A DNA stretch of 64,000 bases from Anastatus disparis (taxonomy: Eukaryota; Arthropoda; Insecta; Hymenoptera; Eupelmidae). Both the position numbers and the translations under genes were made by a program. Every line of letters starts with the position of its first letter. The stretch's first letter is position 1. The DNA lies in contig JAFFSR010000343.1 of NCBI GenBank assembly GCA_017163975.1, forward strand, positions 5,092,001 through 5,156,000, in the 5' to 3' direction. Below the pieces are notes generated by a model. That model was given only the letters and a program-made list of their open reading frames with translations, did not search any database and was not told the origin of the DNA. Below are positions 1 through 11,715 of the stretch, one piece after another.

Positions 1-417
1 ACATCTTTTACAATTATTAGAGTTGGATGCTAAGTATGGTACCGCGTTAGATATTTTTAATTCATTCAAAGATTTTCGTTCAAAAAATCATATTAATATG
101 AAAAATATCGTTGCTGTAGCTTGCGATAATGCCAGCGTTATGATCGGGAATATAAAAGGTTTTCAAGCTCATTTGAAAGACATTATTCTACATTTAAAAG
201 TTATGAATTGCATTTGTCATTCATCAGCACTTGTTGCTAAAGAAAGTTGTGATGCCATACCAAATGAGGTTGAAGATCTATTACAAAGTGCTTACAATTA
301 TTTCTCTACTAGCCCAAAGCTCTTTGATGAGCTTAAAGAGTTCATAGATTTGATTTCTTTACCTGCAAATAAACTTTTAAGGTTATCTGGGACTCGGTGG
401 TTTTTTTGTTTAAAAAA

Positions 418-797
418 TAAAAAGTTAATTATATAGAGGATATTGTCCTTTATATAATCAACTTTTTTATATGATGATACCAGATATATTCTAGCCCGGT
501 TTCCGTTTAATACATTACACTAGGCTAGCCCCTCTGACACACCATACCGAAATCTTTGACTACTGATCGATGCTCAGTCATTTTTGTGACCAACAATCAA
601 CCGATACCCAATGAGATCGGATTTTTTTCAGAGTCGTGCGATATTATTAGCACATACACTAATTTTTCTTTTGAAAAAAAGTCAGAGGTACCTGGCCATG
701 ATTCGAACCCATGCCCACCGCGTTGAAGGCAAGAGCTCTATCCGTTACGCCACCGCGCTCTTTGAACTCGGTAGCTTGAGGCTTATAAATGTTATAA
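418..797 (-). mobile_element. Insertion in hAT gene: SINE-like, tRNA-like head and terminal hairpin
   Basis: The hAT coding sequence breaks after ...CLKN (about 417) and resumes with ...RLITLWPALE (about 797), so roughly 380 bp is inserted. At its left end, 418-466 forms a hairpin: AAAAAGTTAATTATATAGAGG pairs with the imperfect complement ending ATAATCAACTTTTTT. Near the right end is a tRNA-like segment on the minus strand. This suggests a tRNA-derived SINE oriented leftwards. I could not define a clean target-site duplication, so the borders are good to about 10 bp only. Confidence 0.5.
687..760 (-). other. tRNA-like segment (SINE head or tRNA pseudogene)
   Basis: Read on the minus strand this 74-nt stretch has the spacing of a tRNA. 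It has an A-box-like GTGGCGTAACGGATAGAGC and a B-box-like GGGTTCGAATC, with CATG/CATG closing a short T-arm. It lacks a good acceptor stem, so a functional tRNA gene is unlikely. It fits the pol III promoter head of a tRNA-derived SINE. Confidence 0.55.
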
Positions 798-1981
798 TCG
801 TTTGATCACTTTATGGCCTGCATTAGAACATTATTTTAGATTAGAAATTTTCAATTTAGAGTCAGTAAAGCTTAAAAAACGTAAAGCAAATGATGAATCC
901 TTTATTAATAAAGACAGTAGAAAAGAAAAAATTTTGGTTTTATTACTGATAAATGTATCAAAGGTTATGTTTATTTCTTAAAGTTGGTTTTAAATTTTTA
1001 TAATGTTTTCAATGCTTTATATCAAAGTAAAAGATTAATGATACATAAATTATTCTCTTCAATTCAAAAAATTTTGAAGCAAATTAGTATGAATTTCATT
1101 AAAATTGAAGCACTCTGTAAAGTATGTGATGCTGACTTCGTGATTAAAAATAATATTTTAAAACACATTTTAAATGAATTATCAAGCGAAGCAGTATTTA
1201 CTTTTAGAACAAATTGCTTAAAATTTTACGTAACTTCCCTTAAAGAAATGAGAATAAGATTTTTAGAACATAAAGTTTTATTACAAGCATTAACTTTCAT
1301 TGAGCCTAAAATTGCTTTAAGTTTAAATAAAAGGTAAGACTTTCCAGATTTGAGAGATGTAAGTGCCTTTTTCCCTGTCGTGGATAATTCATCAATAGTT
1401 TATAAATGGAGAAATTTACCCTTTATTTTTTATTTAGATAAGATCGAAGAATATAGTAAATTAAAAACAGAAAGTTTTTGAAAAATTATTCGGGAATTGT
1501 AAGTAGATTCAGGTGTCGAGTTACAATTCCCAAATTTAATTAAATTGGTAGAAGCTATTTTTTCTGTCCCACATTGAAATGTTGAACCAGAAAGAATTTT
1601 TTCTAAGGTAAATAAAATTAAAGATGAGAAGGGTAACAAGACTGGTATCAAATTATTAAATGCTAGATGTTTCATTAAATCTGTTTTTAGAGAATATAAT
1701 ATTAATACTTTACAGTTTAGCCCTACTGAAGAACACAGAAAGCTTTTTAAAAGTTAAAAAGAAAAGAAAATAAATAAGTTATCAATATTTTTATTTCCAG
1801 CCAGTAATAAAAATTTTTTTAGTTTGAATATGTTTTTATTTATTTATGACCTTAAAAATTGTCATTCCTTTTTTGTAGGATTGGTTGCAGAACAGTAATT
1901 CTACCCAGTACAAGGTCGTGGTATTATTCAGACGCCGATCGAGGTCTAGATAGCCTCAAGGGGAATTCAGTTTCTTCATTG

Positions 1982-2244
1982 CGCGGGTCTGGTGGAACAA
2001 CATGACACGTCGAGTTGAGGTTAAAAAGGATGACTCGTCGTGTTGAAGTTATAAACTATGACACATCGAATCGAGATTGAAAAACATGAGACATCGATTT
2101 CAGATCGAATAAAATGATACATCTAAAATCGATGTGTCATGTTTTTCAATTTTAATTCGATGTGTCATAGTTTATAACTTCAACGCGACGTGTCATTTTT
2201 TTCAACCTCAACTCGACGTGTCATGTTGTTCCACCAGACTCGCG
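1982..2244. repeat. Foldback element with periodic GACACRTCGA motifs
   Basis: Nearly perfect inverted repeat. The left arm (1982 to about 2105) begins CGCGGGTCTGGTGGAACAAC. The right arm ends GTTGTTCCACCAGACTCGCG, and the apex lies near 2110-2125. Each arm contains several degenerate copies of TGACACRTCGA spaced about 30 bp, so it is a tandem repeat folded into a palindrome. It has no coding capacity. It is probably a MITE or foldback element; no clear target duplication was found. Confidence 0.75.
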
Positions 2245-3527
2245 ATTGTATTTTGATTATGTGCTTGATAAAAATTTATTTATTGGGTGCATGTCATCTC
2301 AATGATCGGCTGACGATGATACGCGCGCAATAAGGCGCATAATTAGTAAAAATTGGTAGTGGATATTTAACAGAGGCTGTAAACTTTGGAAGGTGGTTTT
2401 TCAAACGAGAGAGAAAATTTTTTAACAATCGCAGATACTTTTTGGTGGTGGGGGGCAGTCAGATTGTTCTTCAATGATTATTAACATTTTATTCTCAGAT
2501 TTCAAGTGCGTTCACTTTCTATTTTATGTTTCAGATTCTACGAGGGTGATTATAAATAAGGGCATTCTGACTGTCCATCTTGCATATTATTCGATTCATC
2601 TTTTATTAAACAATTATTTTAAAATTTTAAGGTTTCAGATAGTTACTTGATTCATTTAATCAAAAAAATTGTACAGACATACATAATTCTATGTAATGAC
2701 TTTATCTGAATGTACTTTCATATCGTAGAGAGTAAATTCAGATTAAGTTTGCACGTAAAATAAGTATTTTCAAAAAGTTTTCAATAAATTGTGTATTAAC
2801 TTGACTTTCGTGGTTTATTTAGGGCTATAGATGATTCTTATCTGAAATGCCTATTAAGAATCAATTAAAAATCAAAGTGGAGTCCATAATTTTACATTGA
2901 AATTTTTAAATAAGAAAATTAAAATTATCAAACAAAGTTAATTAGTTGGAATTCGAAATTTCTTATTTTAATATTTTTTATAATGAAATTCCGGATTACA
3001 ATTTCGAATCGATGAAGGTTTTCTTTTTCATAATTTCTTATAAAGCATTTTTAGTAAGAATGCTATGGCGATGGGTTTCACAATTTTATTTATAATAATT
3101 ACATAAATTTATTGCAAGACTACTTTATAGATATTATTAATATTATCATGAATAAGATTGAAAATTTATTTATATAATTATAAATAAATAAAATAATTAA
3201 AAAAAACCCAACGCGCTGAGGCAGTACCTCAGTGTTGGCGTGGAAACCTGCTCAATTTAATATATCCAGGTATTAAGTTAACACAAGGTAAGAAATATTT
3301 TTACACGCTTTTATTAAGCTTGCTTTCACGTTTATCTGTAATCAAATCTTGCATGCTCGATTTGAGGCAGTTTTTGTCGATGGAAATTTCTGAAATTTTA
3401 CACAGACCTTGGTCTCCGATGACAATGCAATAATCCTTTGTCAGATCGACGATGACGGGTGTGCAAAGTCATCTTCGAGGAAATTTAAGTGGAGAGGCTA
3501 TCTTTGGGTCGAGGTAAGTTGATAGAA
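2245..3527. other. AT-rich spacer, nothing recognised
   Basis: I see no convincing gene, RNA gene or terminal repeat here. The sequence is A+T-rich with short homopolymers; 3210-3480 is somewhat less A+T-rich but has no open frame. Confidence 0.5.
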
Positions 3528-3752
3528 TGTTGTTGAGTTGATAGTTGTAGAAAATGCATAGGGTATAGGGGATGTATAAAGGATAGGGGAATGTATAGGG
3601 GAAAATATAGAGGATAGGGGAATGCATAGAGGAAATATAGAGAATATGGGAATCATGGGATAAGGAGATATATAGGGATATGGGAATGTATAGGGGATAT
3701 GTGAATATATAGGAGATAGGGGAATGTATAGGGGATAGCGAATGTATAAAAG
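3528..3752. repeat. G-rich minisatellite GGGGAATGTATA/GGATAG
   Basis: Degenerate tandem repeat of about 12-20 bp built from GGGGAATGTATA, GGGATAGGG and GGGGATATG. Apparent open frames on the minus strand here are low-complexity artefacts of the repeat. Confidence 0.8.
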
Positions 3753-3820
3753 ATACAATTAAATACAAGCTTTAAAAAAAATTACTCATAGAAAAATCAA
3801 TTTTAACTAAAAAGTAGAAA

Positions 3821-4181
3821 ATTAAAAATAAAAAAAAACATTTTAAAAACATGCTTTTATAATGGAGAAAATACACTAAAAAGTATTATATACATTAATT
3901 TACTTCCTTGAAATTACTTTTATACAGTTCATTGCAATAATTAAGAGAAAATTTTACAGCAAGAATTTAAAAAGAAAAGTGTGGGCGCAGAATTGGATTT
4001 ACTAAAATTAGCGCCCACACTTTTCTATTTAAATTTTTGTTGTAAAATTTTCTCTTAATTATTTATTAAATTTTCTCTTAATTATAAATAAAAGGAAGTA
4101 AATTAATTTATTCAATACTTTTTAGTGTATTTTATCCATTATAAAAGCGTGTTTTCAAAATGTTTTCTTTTAATTTTTAAT
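3821..4181. repeat. Foldback element with GC-rich apex
   Basis: Inverted repeat of about 360 bp. The left arm starts near 3821 (AAAACATTTTAAAAACATGC, then AATACACTAAAAAGTATT-like sequence). The right arm is its complement, ending near 4181. The inner stem GTGTGGGCGC / GCGCCCACAC brackets a loop of about 20 nt at 3990-4005. A short tandem duplication (TTTTCTCTTAATTAT) interrupts the right arm near 4050-4085. Non-coding, MITE-like. Confidence 0.75.
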
Positions 4182-4262
4182 AATGCTTCAATTAAATTTT
4201 ATAGAATTAAATATAAAAAATAAACTCCGTAAATTTATTTTGCTTAAGTCGTTCTGTAAAAT

Positions 4263-4276
4263 AATATTTTAAAGTA
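4263..4276. repeat. 5' target-site duplication of the I-like LINE
   Basis: AATATTTTAAAGTA occurs here and again at 9335-9348, immediately after the A-rich 3' tail. A 14-bp direct repeat fits target-primed reverse transcription. Confidence 0.85.
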
Positions 4277-4359
4277 GTATGGTTAATCACGAGTGAGCGG
4301 CGCTGCCGCAGTAAATTACGAAACATATAAACCTTATTAGTCAAAGTAACAAAAACAAA

Positions 4360-5351
4360 ATGCCTCTCTACGATCAGGAATTTCCTGAGCTACAACCTAC
4401 ACAGATACAAAAGGATAGTACACCGTCCACAGTTACACAAAGCAGCCAAAGTGCCAAAATGATTGAAAAGTATAGCCAACCCACCAAATCGTTTTCAAAA
4501 GTTGTACATAACAGTTTCTTTCCAGACAAAGATCAAGCTATAGTCATGGATACCATACAAGGCGTCGAAATTATTGTCTACCTAAAAGCACTCGCAACTA
4601 AAACCTCACCGACAAATATACTCGCTTCTTCCAAGATTGCACAAAATCGATTCTGTGTTTACTTAAATAGTACCGCTCTTGTTGATGAACTAACGAAGGA
4701 AGATAACAACGAGCTTAAAATTGAAGATCATGTCATCAAGATGCGCCCATACATTACTAAAGCGAAAAGAGTGATTTTATCTAATGTACATCCATGCATC
4801 CCACACGAAGAATTAATCATAAAATTAAAAGAACTCAATGTCATACCTAGATCTAACATGACAATGTTAAAACTCGGTTACAATGACCCTTCTTTCTCTC
4901 ACATCATGAGCTTTAGAAGACAAATATATATATAGAACCCAGCGATGTAAATAAATTACCTTCAGATTTCTCAATAAATTACGACGATACTATTTATCGT
5001 GTTTACGTCTCAACGGACAAGATCATGTGCTTCTTGTGCAAACAAGAGGGGCACACAGCCAAATACTGTAAGAACGCTACTAGCATAACCACAACAATAA
5101 TCAACGACGATACTACTAATATGAATGCCGCCGATGAGTGCTCTACAGTATAGTCTAATAATAATGAAAATTTTTCGACGCAAGAAAGCAATACGGAGCT
5201 GGAACAATCCAACAACAACGCCTCAAGTATGACTACACAGGAATCTACAAAAGAAAATAAGTTATCATTTAATGGCTCAGACCTATTCAAGAAACCAAGT
5301 AAAAGACCAGTATCAAACAAATTAATATCACAGATGTTAAAAAAAGGATAA
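4360..5351 (+). pseudogene. LINE ORF1 (gag-like), frameshifted
   Basis: Gag-like RNA-binding protein of the LINE, expected to coat the element's RNA. The ATG at 4360 follows an 83-nt leader. The first frame runs about 191 codons to 4935. A frameshift then falls in the ATATATATAT run at 4923-4932. The next frame continues with EPSDVNKLPSDFSINYDDT and a zinc knuckle CFLCKQEGHTAKYC (C-X2-C-X4-H-X4-C) at 5028-5069. A second lesion is an in-frame TAG at 5151-5153. The tail is rich in Asn, Ser and Thr, and the frame ends with TAA at 5349-5351. The N-terminal half probably holds an RRM-like fold, as in other I-type ORF1 proteins, but that is inference. Confidence 0.8.
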
Positions 5352-5467
5352 CACGTTTAAAAAATCACATACAGATGATGGATACAGCTGATGACCTTGA
5401 GACTGCGACTTCTTCAGATGAAAGAGGAAATGCTAAATGATTTTATCTAATATAAACAGTTTGGCTT

Positions 5468-8400
5468 ATGATGAATTTAAATAATACCAACAACCCAATG
5501 CACCAATCACGTCCCAACAATGTTCGAATTCTCTACTGGAATGCCAGAAGCGCAGTTCACAAGAAGGAAGAAATTGAGATTATATTACAAAATGTAGACG
5601 TGGTTGTTTGTGTTGAGACGTGGCTAAATGACCTAATAAATTTTGAATTTCCTAAATTTAACACGTTTAGAATGGACAGGGCGCATTCAAGGGGAGGAGG
5701 TATTGCCATTCTTGTTCGCAAAACGTTCAACTATGTACAAGTTAACAATATTAGCAATAACAACTACAACATGGAGATTTGTGGAATTAGAATCACCAAT
5801 ACGGATAAGCCTTTAAACATACTCGCCTGCTACAGACCACCTAATCTTAATCTAACCACACTAGAGTGGGATAGTATTGTTGCTAATACCGAAATATACG
5901 AAAGATCAATCCTTGTGGGCGACTTTAACTCGCACAATGAAACATGGAACTGCATTAATACGGATGAAAACGGGAAAAAGTTCTTCGATATTGCAAATAA
6001 TTATAATCTCTTTCTACACAATACGAGTACGCTCACACATGTAGACACACATAGCGGCAAGAAGAGCAATATAGACCTTATTTTTTCTACAATAGATATA
6101 GCACCTTATATGCAAGTCAAAGTGACTGATGATACTTTAGGATCTGATCACTATCCCATCAATATCAAAGTTGACATTGAAAAATCATATCACGAGAAAA
6201 AAACCTTCAAACTACAAACAAAAAGAACTCAGCAAGAAGTCAACAAAATTTTAAATGAAAAATACGAAGAATTTTTGTTAAACAGTTATGAAGACCTGCC
6301 ACCTCTGGAAAAATACGATTTTTTCATACGAGTGATTACTGAAGCAGTTAAAGAAAACACTCCTCGTAGAAAAACAGTACATAAGAAAATATATAGAAAC
6401 CCTGTTCCTTGGTGGGACAATGATTGTGATGATATCAAAAGGAAACGACTTGAAGCCTACAAAAGAAGGGCTAATTCCAATAACTTGCAAGACCTAATAG
6501 AATACAAAAAAAACAGAGCCATAGCAAAAAACTTGTTTAAGCATAAAAAAAAAACTTTCCGGGCATTTGCGGAGACTGTAAATCTTAACACAGACTTAAT
6601 GTATACTTGGAACAAAGCAAAAATATTAAAAAACAAATGGACTAAGGTCAAAGAACAAAGTTGTACAGACCACCCTAATAAAAAACCAAAAATTGAAACA
6701 TCATTAAACAATATGTGTCCAGAGTGGGTTTTAACGGATCCAAACTATCTTCCTAAAGCCCAAGACAATGGTTTTTTCGATCATGACTTCAGCTTTACTG
6801 AATTTAACATGGCTCTAAACTCACGTGGCAACAAGTCAGCACCAGGGATGGACGGGATTAACTATGAAACAATACATAACATTCCAATTAAGTACCACCT
6901 GCTCCTGCTTGATATCTTAAACGACTTATATAGAAATAGCACCTTCCCAGTCAGCTGGATAAAAACTTATATACACTTTGTAGAGAAACCAAATGGTAGA
7001 GGCCTAAGACCACTTGCTTTAGCGTCTTGTATATGCAAAGTTTTTGAAATTATGCTAGCAAATAGAATGCGTTGGTGAACTGAAACCCATGATATTTTAC
7101 CTGACAACCAGACGGGTTTCCGAAAGGGTATGTCATGCGCTGATAATCTAACTTCGTTCAAATTAGATATTGAATATGCTCTTTATAATGACGAACAAGT
7201 CCTAGCAGTGTTTCTTAACATCAGTAATGCCTTCGGTGAAGTCTGTAGTGAGATCCTATTGAACAACCTGGCTGACATAAGGTGTTCCATTAAAATGCTA
7301 AAATTTATAAAGTTTCTCACCTATCAAAGACTTGTTTATAATGAGTTTAATCTAAACCAACAGAGATATTGTTTCAAAGGTGTACCACAAGGGGGTGTAC
7401 TGAGCTGTATTTTATATCTAATATATATTGCAAAATTAACTGATAATTTACATAAAGATATCAAAATATTACAGTTCGCTGACGATACAGTGCTCTATAT
7501 TAATACAACAGATTATGAAAATGCTAAAATAATATTAGAAAATACCATCGATGAAATCACAAGCAGGTTGCTAAATATTGGACTCGACGTATCCCCTGAC
7601 AAAACAAACTATATACATTTTAATTTAGAGGGAATCCAACCAGGTGAGACTCAAATCGCCGTACGAGATCAAACTATAGTGTCAAAGCCATCTGTCAAAT
7701 TCTTAGGTATTTATTTTGATCATCAGCTCAAATTTGACAGACATATCAGCCACATACAGGAAAAGTCCAATAGAGCACTAAACTTGATAAAATTTTTACG
7801 TGGTATACGATGGGGGGCACACCCTCAGACACTATTGACGTTCTCTACAAAAGCTTCATTAGAACAATTATTGATTATGGTATCTTTATTTATCTTCCTA
7901 CACAAAAAAATAAAATATTAAAAATTGAAAAAATGCAATATGCTGCATGTAGGGCGGCACTGGGCTTGAGGATGAGTTGCCCTACAAACATACTACTGGA
8001 TGAAGCCAAAATTACAACTATACAACATAGAAGTAAAATTCTGTGCAAAAACTTTCTACTCAAGGTACTCAGCAATACAAGATCCATAGCACATACCACC
8101 ATCAAGTCCAACCTAACAAACATCATAAACGATCGTTCCAAAAAAATCAATGTTCTAAGTGAATGTATAAGAAGTGTTATTGGGATTAAACACCTCATCT
8201 ATTCAACTAAACTACCAAGCATATATTGTTACGATTATGAAACATTGATGACCTCACTGTCTATAAACTGTGAAGTCGGTAAGTACCTACAGAGCAACGA
8301 ACACACAAATGAACTTTTTGAAGATATATTTAAAAACGATGACGGTCTCAAAATTTTCACTGATGGAAGTAAAAGTGAAAACGGTCTCTCTGTTGGTTGC

Positions 8401-9225
8401 GCATATATATGCCCCAAACTTAAGATAAACAAAACATTTAGTATAAATCATAGAGCCTCGATATTCACTGCAGAAACATTTGCCCTTATGGAAGCTATTG
8501 ATCTTGCACTGCTAAATAAGAATCGCAATATCAATATTTATATTGATCCACAAACTCTAGTATTAGCTTTGGCACACCCAAAAAACGACATCAACGTTAA
8601 TCATTGTATTCTAGATATACGTAATAAATACATTAAATTTCATCAAAATAATGATTATGATACCAAAATAAATATCTACTGGATACCAGCCCACAAAGGC
8701 ATTGCTGGAAATGAATTAGCTGATCAGCTTGCAAAAACCGCTGCCACTCACAACTCAATAGAAAAGAAGATCCCTTTTACGGACTTCAAACAATTTTTCA
8801 AAAAAATGGCTACGAATTATTCAACAAATGTTTTAAAACAACAAGGTCAATACAAAGGGCAAACGTATTTCCGCTGGTACCATAGAACGTCAGCTCATCC
8901 GTGGTTCAACAATAAAAACCTTAGCAGGGAATTCATAGTGAACACCTGCAGGCTCCGAAGCGATCATGTAAGCCTAAACGCCTCACTGTTCAAAATTAAA
9001 GTGATAAACAGCCCTGGCTGTGAATGTGGGTGTGAACTTCAAGAAATCAACCATGTGCTGTGGCAGTGCCCTCTGTATAATCAACATAGGACTATACTCT
9101 TAAACAATTTAAAACTACTTGGACAGACTTCACCGTTTGATATCAAAAGTTTTCTCTCAAAGCCAAATATTATTGTTTTGAAATACATATATAGATTCCT
9201 AAAAATATGTAAATTAAATATTTGA
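5468..9225 (+). pseudogene. LINE ORF2: endonuclease-reverse transcriptase-RNase H, broken
   Basis: Replicase of the LINE. Starting at the ATG at 5468: an APE-type endonuclease over about the first 230 residues (VRILYWNARSA, VVVCVETWL, VGDFNSHNETW, SDHYPI). Then a linker, then reverse transcriptase with NKSAPGMDGI, GFRKGMSCADNL, KGVPQGGVLS and the catalytic FADDTVLY at 7475-7498. RNase H begins near 8350 (FTDGSKSENG, FTAETFALMEA, WIPAHKGIAGNELAD). A C-terminal Cys/His motif CECGCELQEINHVLWQC lies near 9020-9075. Lesions are an in-frame TGA at 7076-7078 and one frameshift near 7820-7840, between RT and RNase H. The usual Ser of the third RNase H motif (TDSQ) reads DPQ here. Confidence 0.9.
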
Positions 9226-9334
9226 AAAATATGTATAACAACAAATGTAATTGTATTATGTATATGTAACTCTTTTTGTAGCTAAATAATCCACATATAT
9301 GTAGGGTTAAAAAAAAGCTTAAAAAAAAAAAAAA

Positions 9335-9348
9335 AATATTTTAAAGTA
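9335..9348. repeat. 3' target-site duplication of the I-like LINE
   Basis: Second copy of AATATTTTAAAGTA, directly after the A-rich tail. It marks the downstream border of the insertion. Confidence 0.85.
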
Positions 9349-9795
9349 AATTAATTTTTATAAATAATAATATTTATTGAATTTTCCAATAAAATGCATT
9401 TTTTTACATCATTTTTAAATTTATATAATTGAAATCTGTATTGTAATTTAGATTCCATGAATTTTCCATGATTTAGATTAACGTTACGTTTGCTAAAAGA
9501 ATAAGAAAGCATTAATTGTCAAAATTTAAATTCATATTTATTAATTAGTGAAATTAATAAATACATTTTAAATCAAAAAGTTAAATTTAAAAATAAAATA
9601 AATGAAAATAATTTTATTTTCCAAGTATCGACAGAGAAATATTTATCAATCAAGGAGTAAATAAATTTCTAATAAACAATTCGTTTATAATTTAATTATT
9701 ATTAATACATTATAAAATATCCATGTTAAAAAACGTTTGAAAGCATAAAATATAATAATTATTATTTTTAAATAAATTTCTATTAAAATGAAAAA
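9349..9795. other. AT-rich spacer, nothing recognised
   Basis: Very A+T-rich, with no reading frame, RNA gene or clear repeat seen. Confidence 0.5.
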
Positions 9796-9799
9796 AAAT

Positions 9800-9920
9800 G
9801 CTATCAGTCGGGATTGAACTCGGGACCCTTTAGTTGCATTGCGTTCTCGATGACTCTCTCTCTCCCTTCAACTCCTTTCAAAGCATGCGCTACGCAGTTG
9901 GCCAATGAGCGCGGGATTCA
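9800..9920 (-). other. tRNA-like / pol III promoter relic
   Basis: On the minus strand an A-box-like TGGCCAACTGCGTAGCGCATG is followed about 70 nt later by a B-box-like GAGTTCAATCCC. A short GA-rich insert lies between them and a run of T follows. The stems of a cloverleaf are poor. It is likely a SINE head or old tRNA pseudogene. The adjoining stretch to 10540 is pyrimidine-rich with no gene seen. Confidence 0.35.
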
Positions 9921-10589
9921 ACTGCGCACGCGTAAGTTTCCCGTCTTATCTAGCCACACTGCTGCTTCCTTCAATCAGACGTAGTCTGCTCCTCGTTTTC
10001 TAGGTAATTCTTGATTCTTACTGTTCTACATCTCTCTATTGACTGGTCTACTGACTGACTCCTCGTGAGATTTCCGGCTGTATTAATATCCGCCGAATTC
10101 ATTTTTCCCATCTTCATATGTTTCTGAAATATTCTTATTGTTTCGTTATAAATTGCAAACTGCTGATCTATTAGTCCGCGATTTCTTTGCTAGCTGCTAT
10201 ACTTTTTTCTTATACTTCATCTACTGGTCTCGACATGCTGCTGGCTTGTCAGCACTTTTCTCTGGTGCGCGTCGTTGTTTGACGCTTCCAGTCAAGCTAT
10301 AACTTTATGATCTGCTTGTTAGTGTTTTCCATCTAAACTCGTCGATCGTCTATTTATTCCATTCTTTGTACATTACTCATATTTTCTTTTTAATTATTTT
10401 AATGTATATAACACTGTATTCAACTTTGATTCAAGTCATTCATAAAATCTTTTTCACAAATTATTATATGCGTTACATTATTAGTTTAGATGGCATTAAA
10501 TTAAATTAATGATTACAATAAATTAAATTTTTAAATGACTTCAGAAAAGGGGGAAGTTCTTAATTCGATTGAATTTTTTTTTTATGTTT

Positions 10590-10860
10590 GTCACCTTAAA
10601 ACTCCATAATTTCTGAACCGATCTGAAAAAAACCTTTTTTTATCTAACAGAGAATGTCTCCAAAAAGGTCTAATATATGTCTTATAAGTACTGGGCTAAT
10701 ACTGGGTTAATACGAGCAAATTATTTAAAAAAAAAAAATTTCTCGAAAAAAATTACCATATCCGTGCATAACTCTGAAAGGGATTGATCAATTTGTATGA
10801 AAATTATTTTTATATAAAGAAGGGTATATCAAAAAAATATTTGGTAAATATTTGAAAAAA
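10590..10860. repeat. Degenerate repeat with 'ataactctgaa' units
   Basis: Two diverged units share the pattern (ATAATTTCTGAACCGATCTGA near 10600; ATAACTCTGAAAGGGATTGA near 10770). Such motifs are common in insect dispersed repeats. Non-coding; no borders found. Confidence 0.3.
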
Positions 10861-10862
10861 AA

Positions 10863-11715
10863 TTTTGAAAGTAAACAAAGGAAGCAATAGATACCTAATG
10901 AAACGTTGAAAAATATTTAAAAAAAACTATTTATAAAAATATTTTTTACTATATTTTTTTTTAGATTTGAGGCAATTTTTCTAGGCTGGCGTTAAATATT
11001 TGATTAGTAGGTCTACTCATATTTGTTCGTTTAGTAAGGAGCTTCACTAAAAACTATAAAATAAAAAATTTTTAACAAAAAAAAAACCGATTTTAAAAAC
11101 ATTGCACTGAAAAATAACAAATAATATATTATTCTTAGAAATGATATACATACTACGCATCTAACACATGTGTAGAGAACATTTTATAGACTATATAATT
11201 AGTATATAATTGCAAGAGTACAAATGAATTATATTTCTATTAGGCTGCTTACAAAGAAATTAGCTAATAAGTAAAACAATATATACATAAAAATATTGGT
11301 TTTTTTTGAGTCGTTGCAAGCCTAAAAAAATTGCCTGAAATCTAGAAAAAAATTTTCGAAAGTGAACAAAGGAAGCGATAGATTCCTAATGAAACATTAA
11401 AAAATATTAAGGAAATTATTTATGAAAATATTTTTTATCACATTTTTTCTAGATTTGAGGTAATTTTTTTAGGCTGACATCGATTCCAAAAATTCTAATA
11501 TTTTTATGTATATATTGTCTTACCTATTAGCTAATTTCTTTGTGAATAGCCTAATAAAAGAATAATTCGTTTGTGCTCTTGCAAATAATTAGATAGTCTA
11601 TAATATGTTCGCTACACATGTGTTAGATACGTAGTATGCATATAATTTTTAAGGATAATATATTATTTTTATTTTTTAATGCAATGTTTTTAAAGTCGTT
11701 TTTTTTTTTGTTAAA
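10863..11715. repeat. Composite inverted and direct repeat element
   Basis: Arms at about 11085-11340 and 11460-11715 are inverted copies. Shared landmarks are AACATTGCACTGAAAAATAA versus its complement near 11680, and ACACATGTGTAGAGAACAT versus its complement near 11610. In addition, 10863-10993 and 11353-11478 are direct repeats (GTAAACAAAGGAAGC...AGATTTGAGG). The second copy forms the spacer of the inverted repeat, so the unit was built in more than one step. No coding capacity. Confidence 0.7.

Larger units (their letters stand above)
1..1757 (+). pseudogene. hAT-family transposase, decayed, 5' end outside window
   Basis: Remnant of a hAT DNA-transposon transposase (the DUF4371/ZBED-like type with a C-terminal dimerisation region). 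The reading frame is open from the window edge to about 417. It shows an RNase-H-like core segment (VACDNASVMIGNIKGF), the family signature LNCICHSSALVA-like (here MNCICHSSALVAKESC) and a GTRW motif. Coding similarity resumes near 798 with LWPALEHYF, directly after an insertion. Later pieces include 984-1337 and a C-terminal segment near 1570-1757 (NVEPERIFSKVNKIKDEKGN...LLNARCF), which resembles the hAT dimerisation domain. In-frame stops near 980, 1335, 1480 and 1575 and the insertion make it non-functional. The N-terminal BED zinc finger and the left terminal repeat would lie before position 1. I did not identify the right terminal repeat. Confidence 0.8.
4277..9334 (+). mobile_element. Full-length LINE with RNase H domain (I-superfamily-like)
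   Basis: A complete non-LTR retrotransposon of about 5.06 kb flanked by a 14-bp target duplication. Order: short 5' UTR starting GTATGGTTAATCACGAG, ORF1 (nucleic-acid binding, CCHC knuckle), ORF2 (endonuclease, reverse transcriptase, RNase H, C-terminal Cys/His motif), a 3' UTR of about 100 bp and an A-rich tail at 9310-9336. The combination of an APE-type endonuclease with an RNase H domain places it in the I group of LINEs (I, Ingi, Loa and R1 relatives). The exact clade needs a tree. Both ORFs carry disabling changes, but few, so the insertion looks fairly young. Confidence 0.9.

Noticed and set aside
687..760. Functional tRNA gene
   Set aside because: A and B boxes are visible but the acceptor stem does not pair and the segment sits inside an insertion; better read as a SINE head.
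3469..3768. Open frames of 86-99 codons on the minus strand
   Set aside because: They are translations of the GGGGAATGTATA minisatellite (Tyr/Ile/Pro/Ser-rich) and have no domain.
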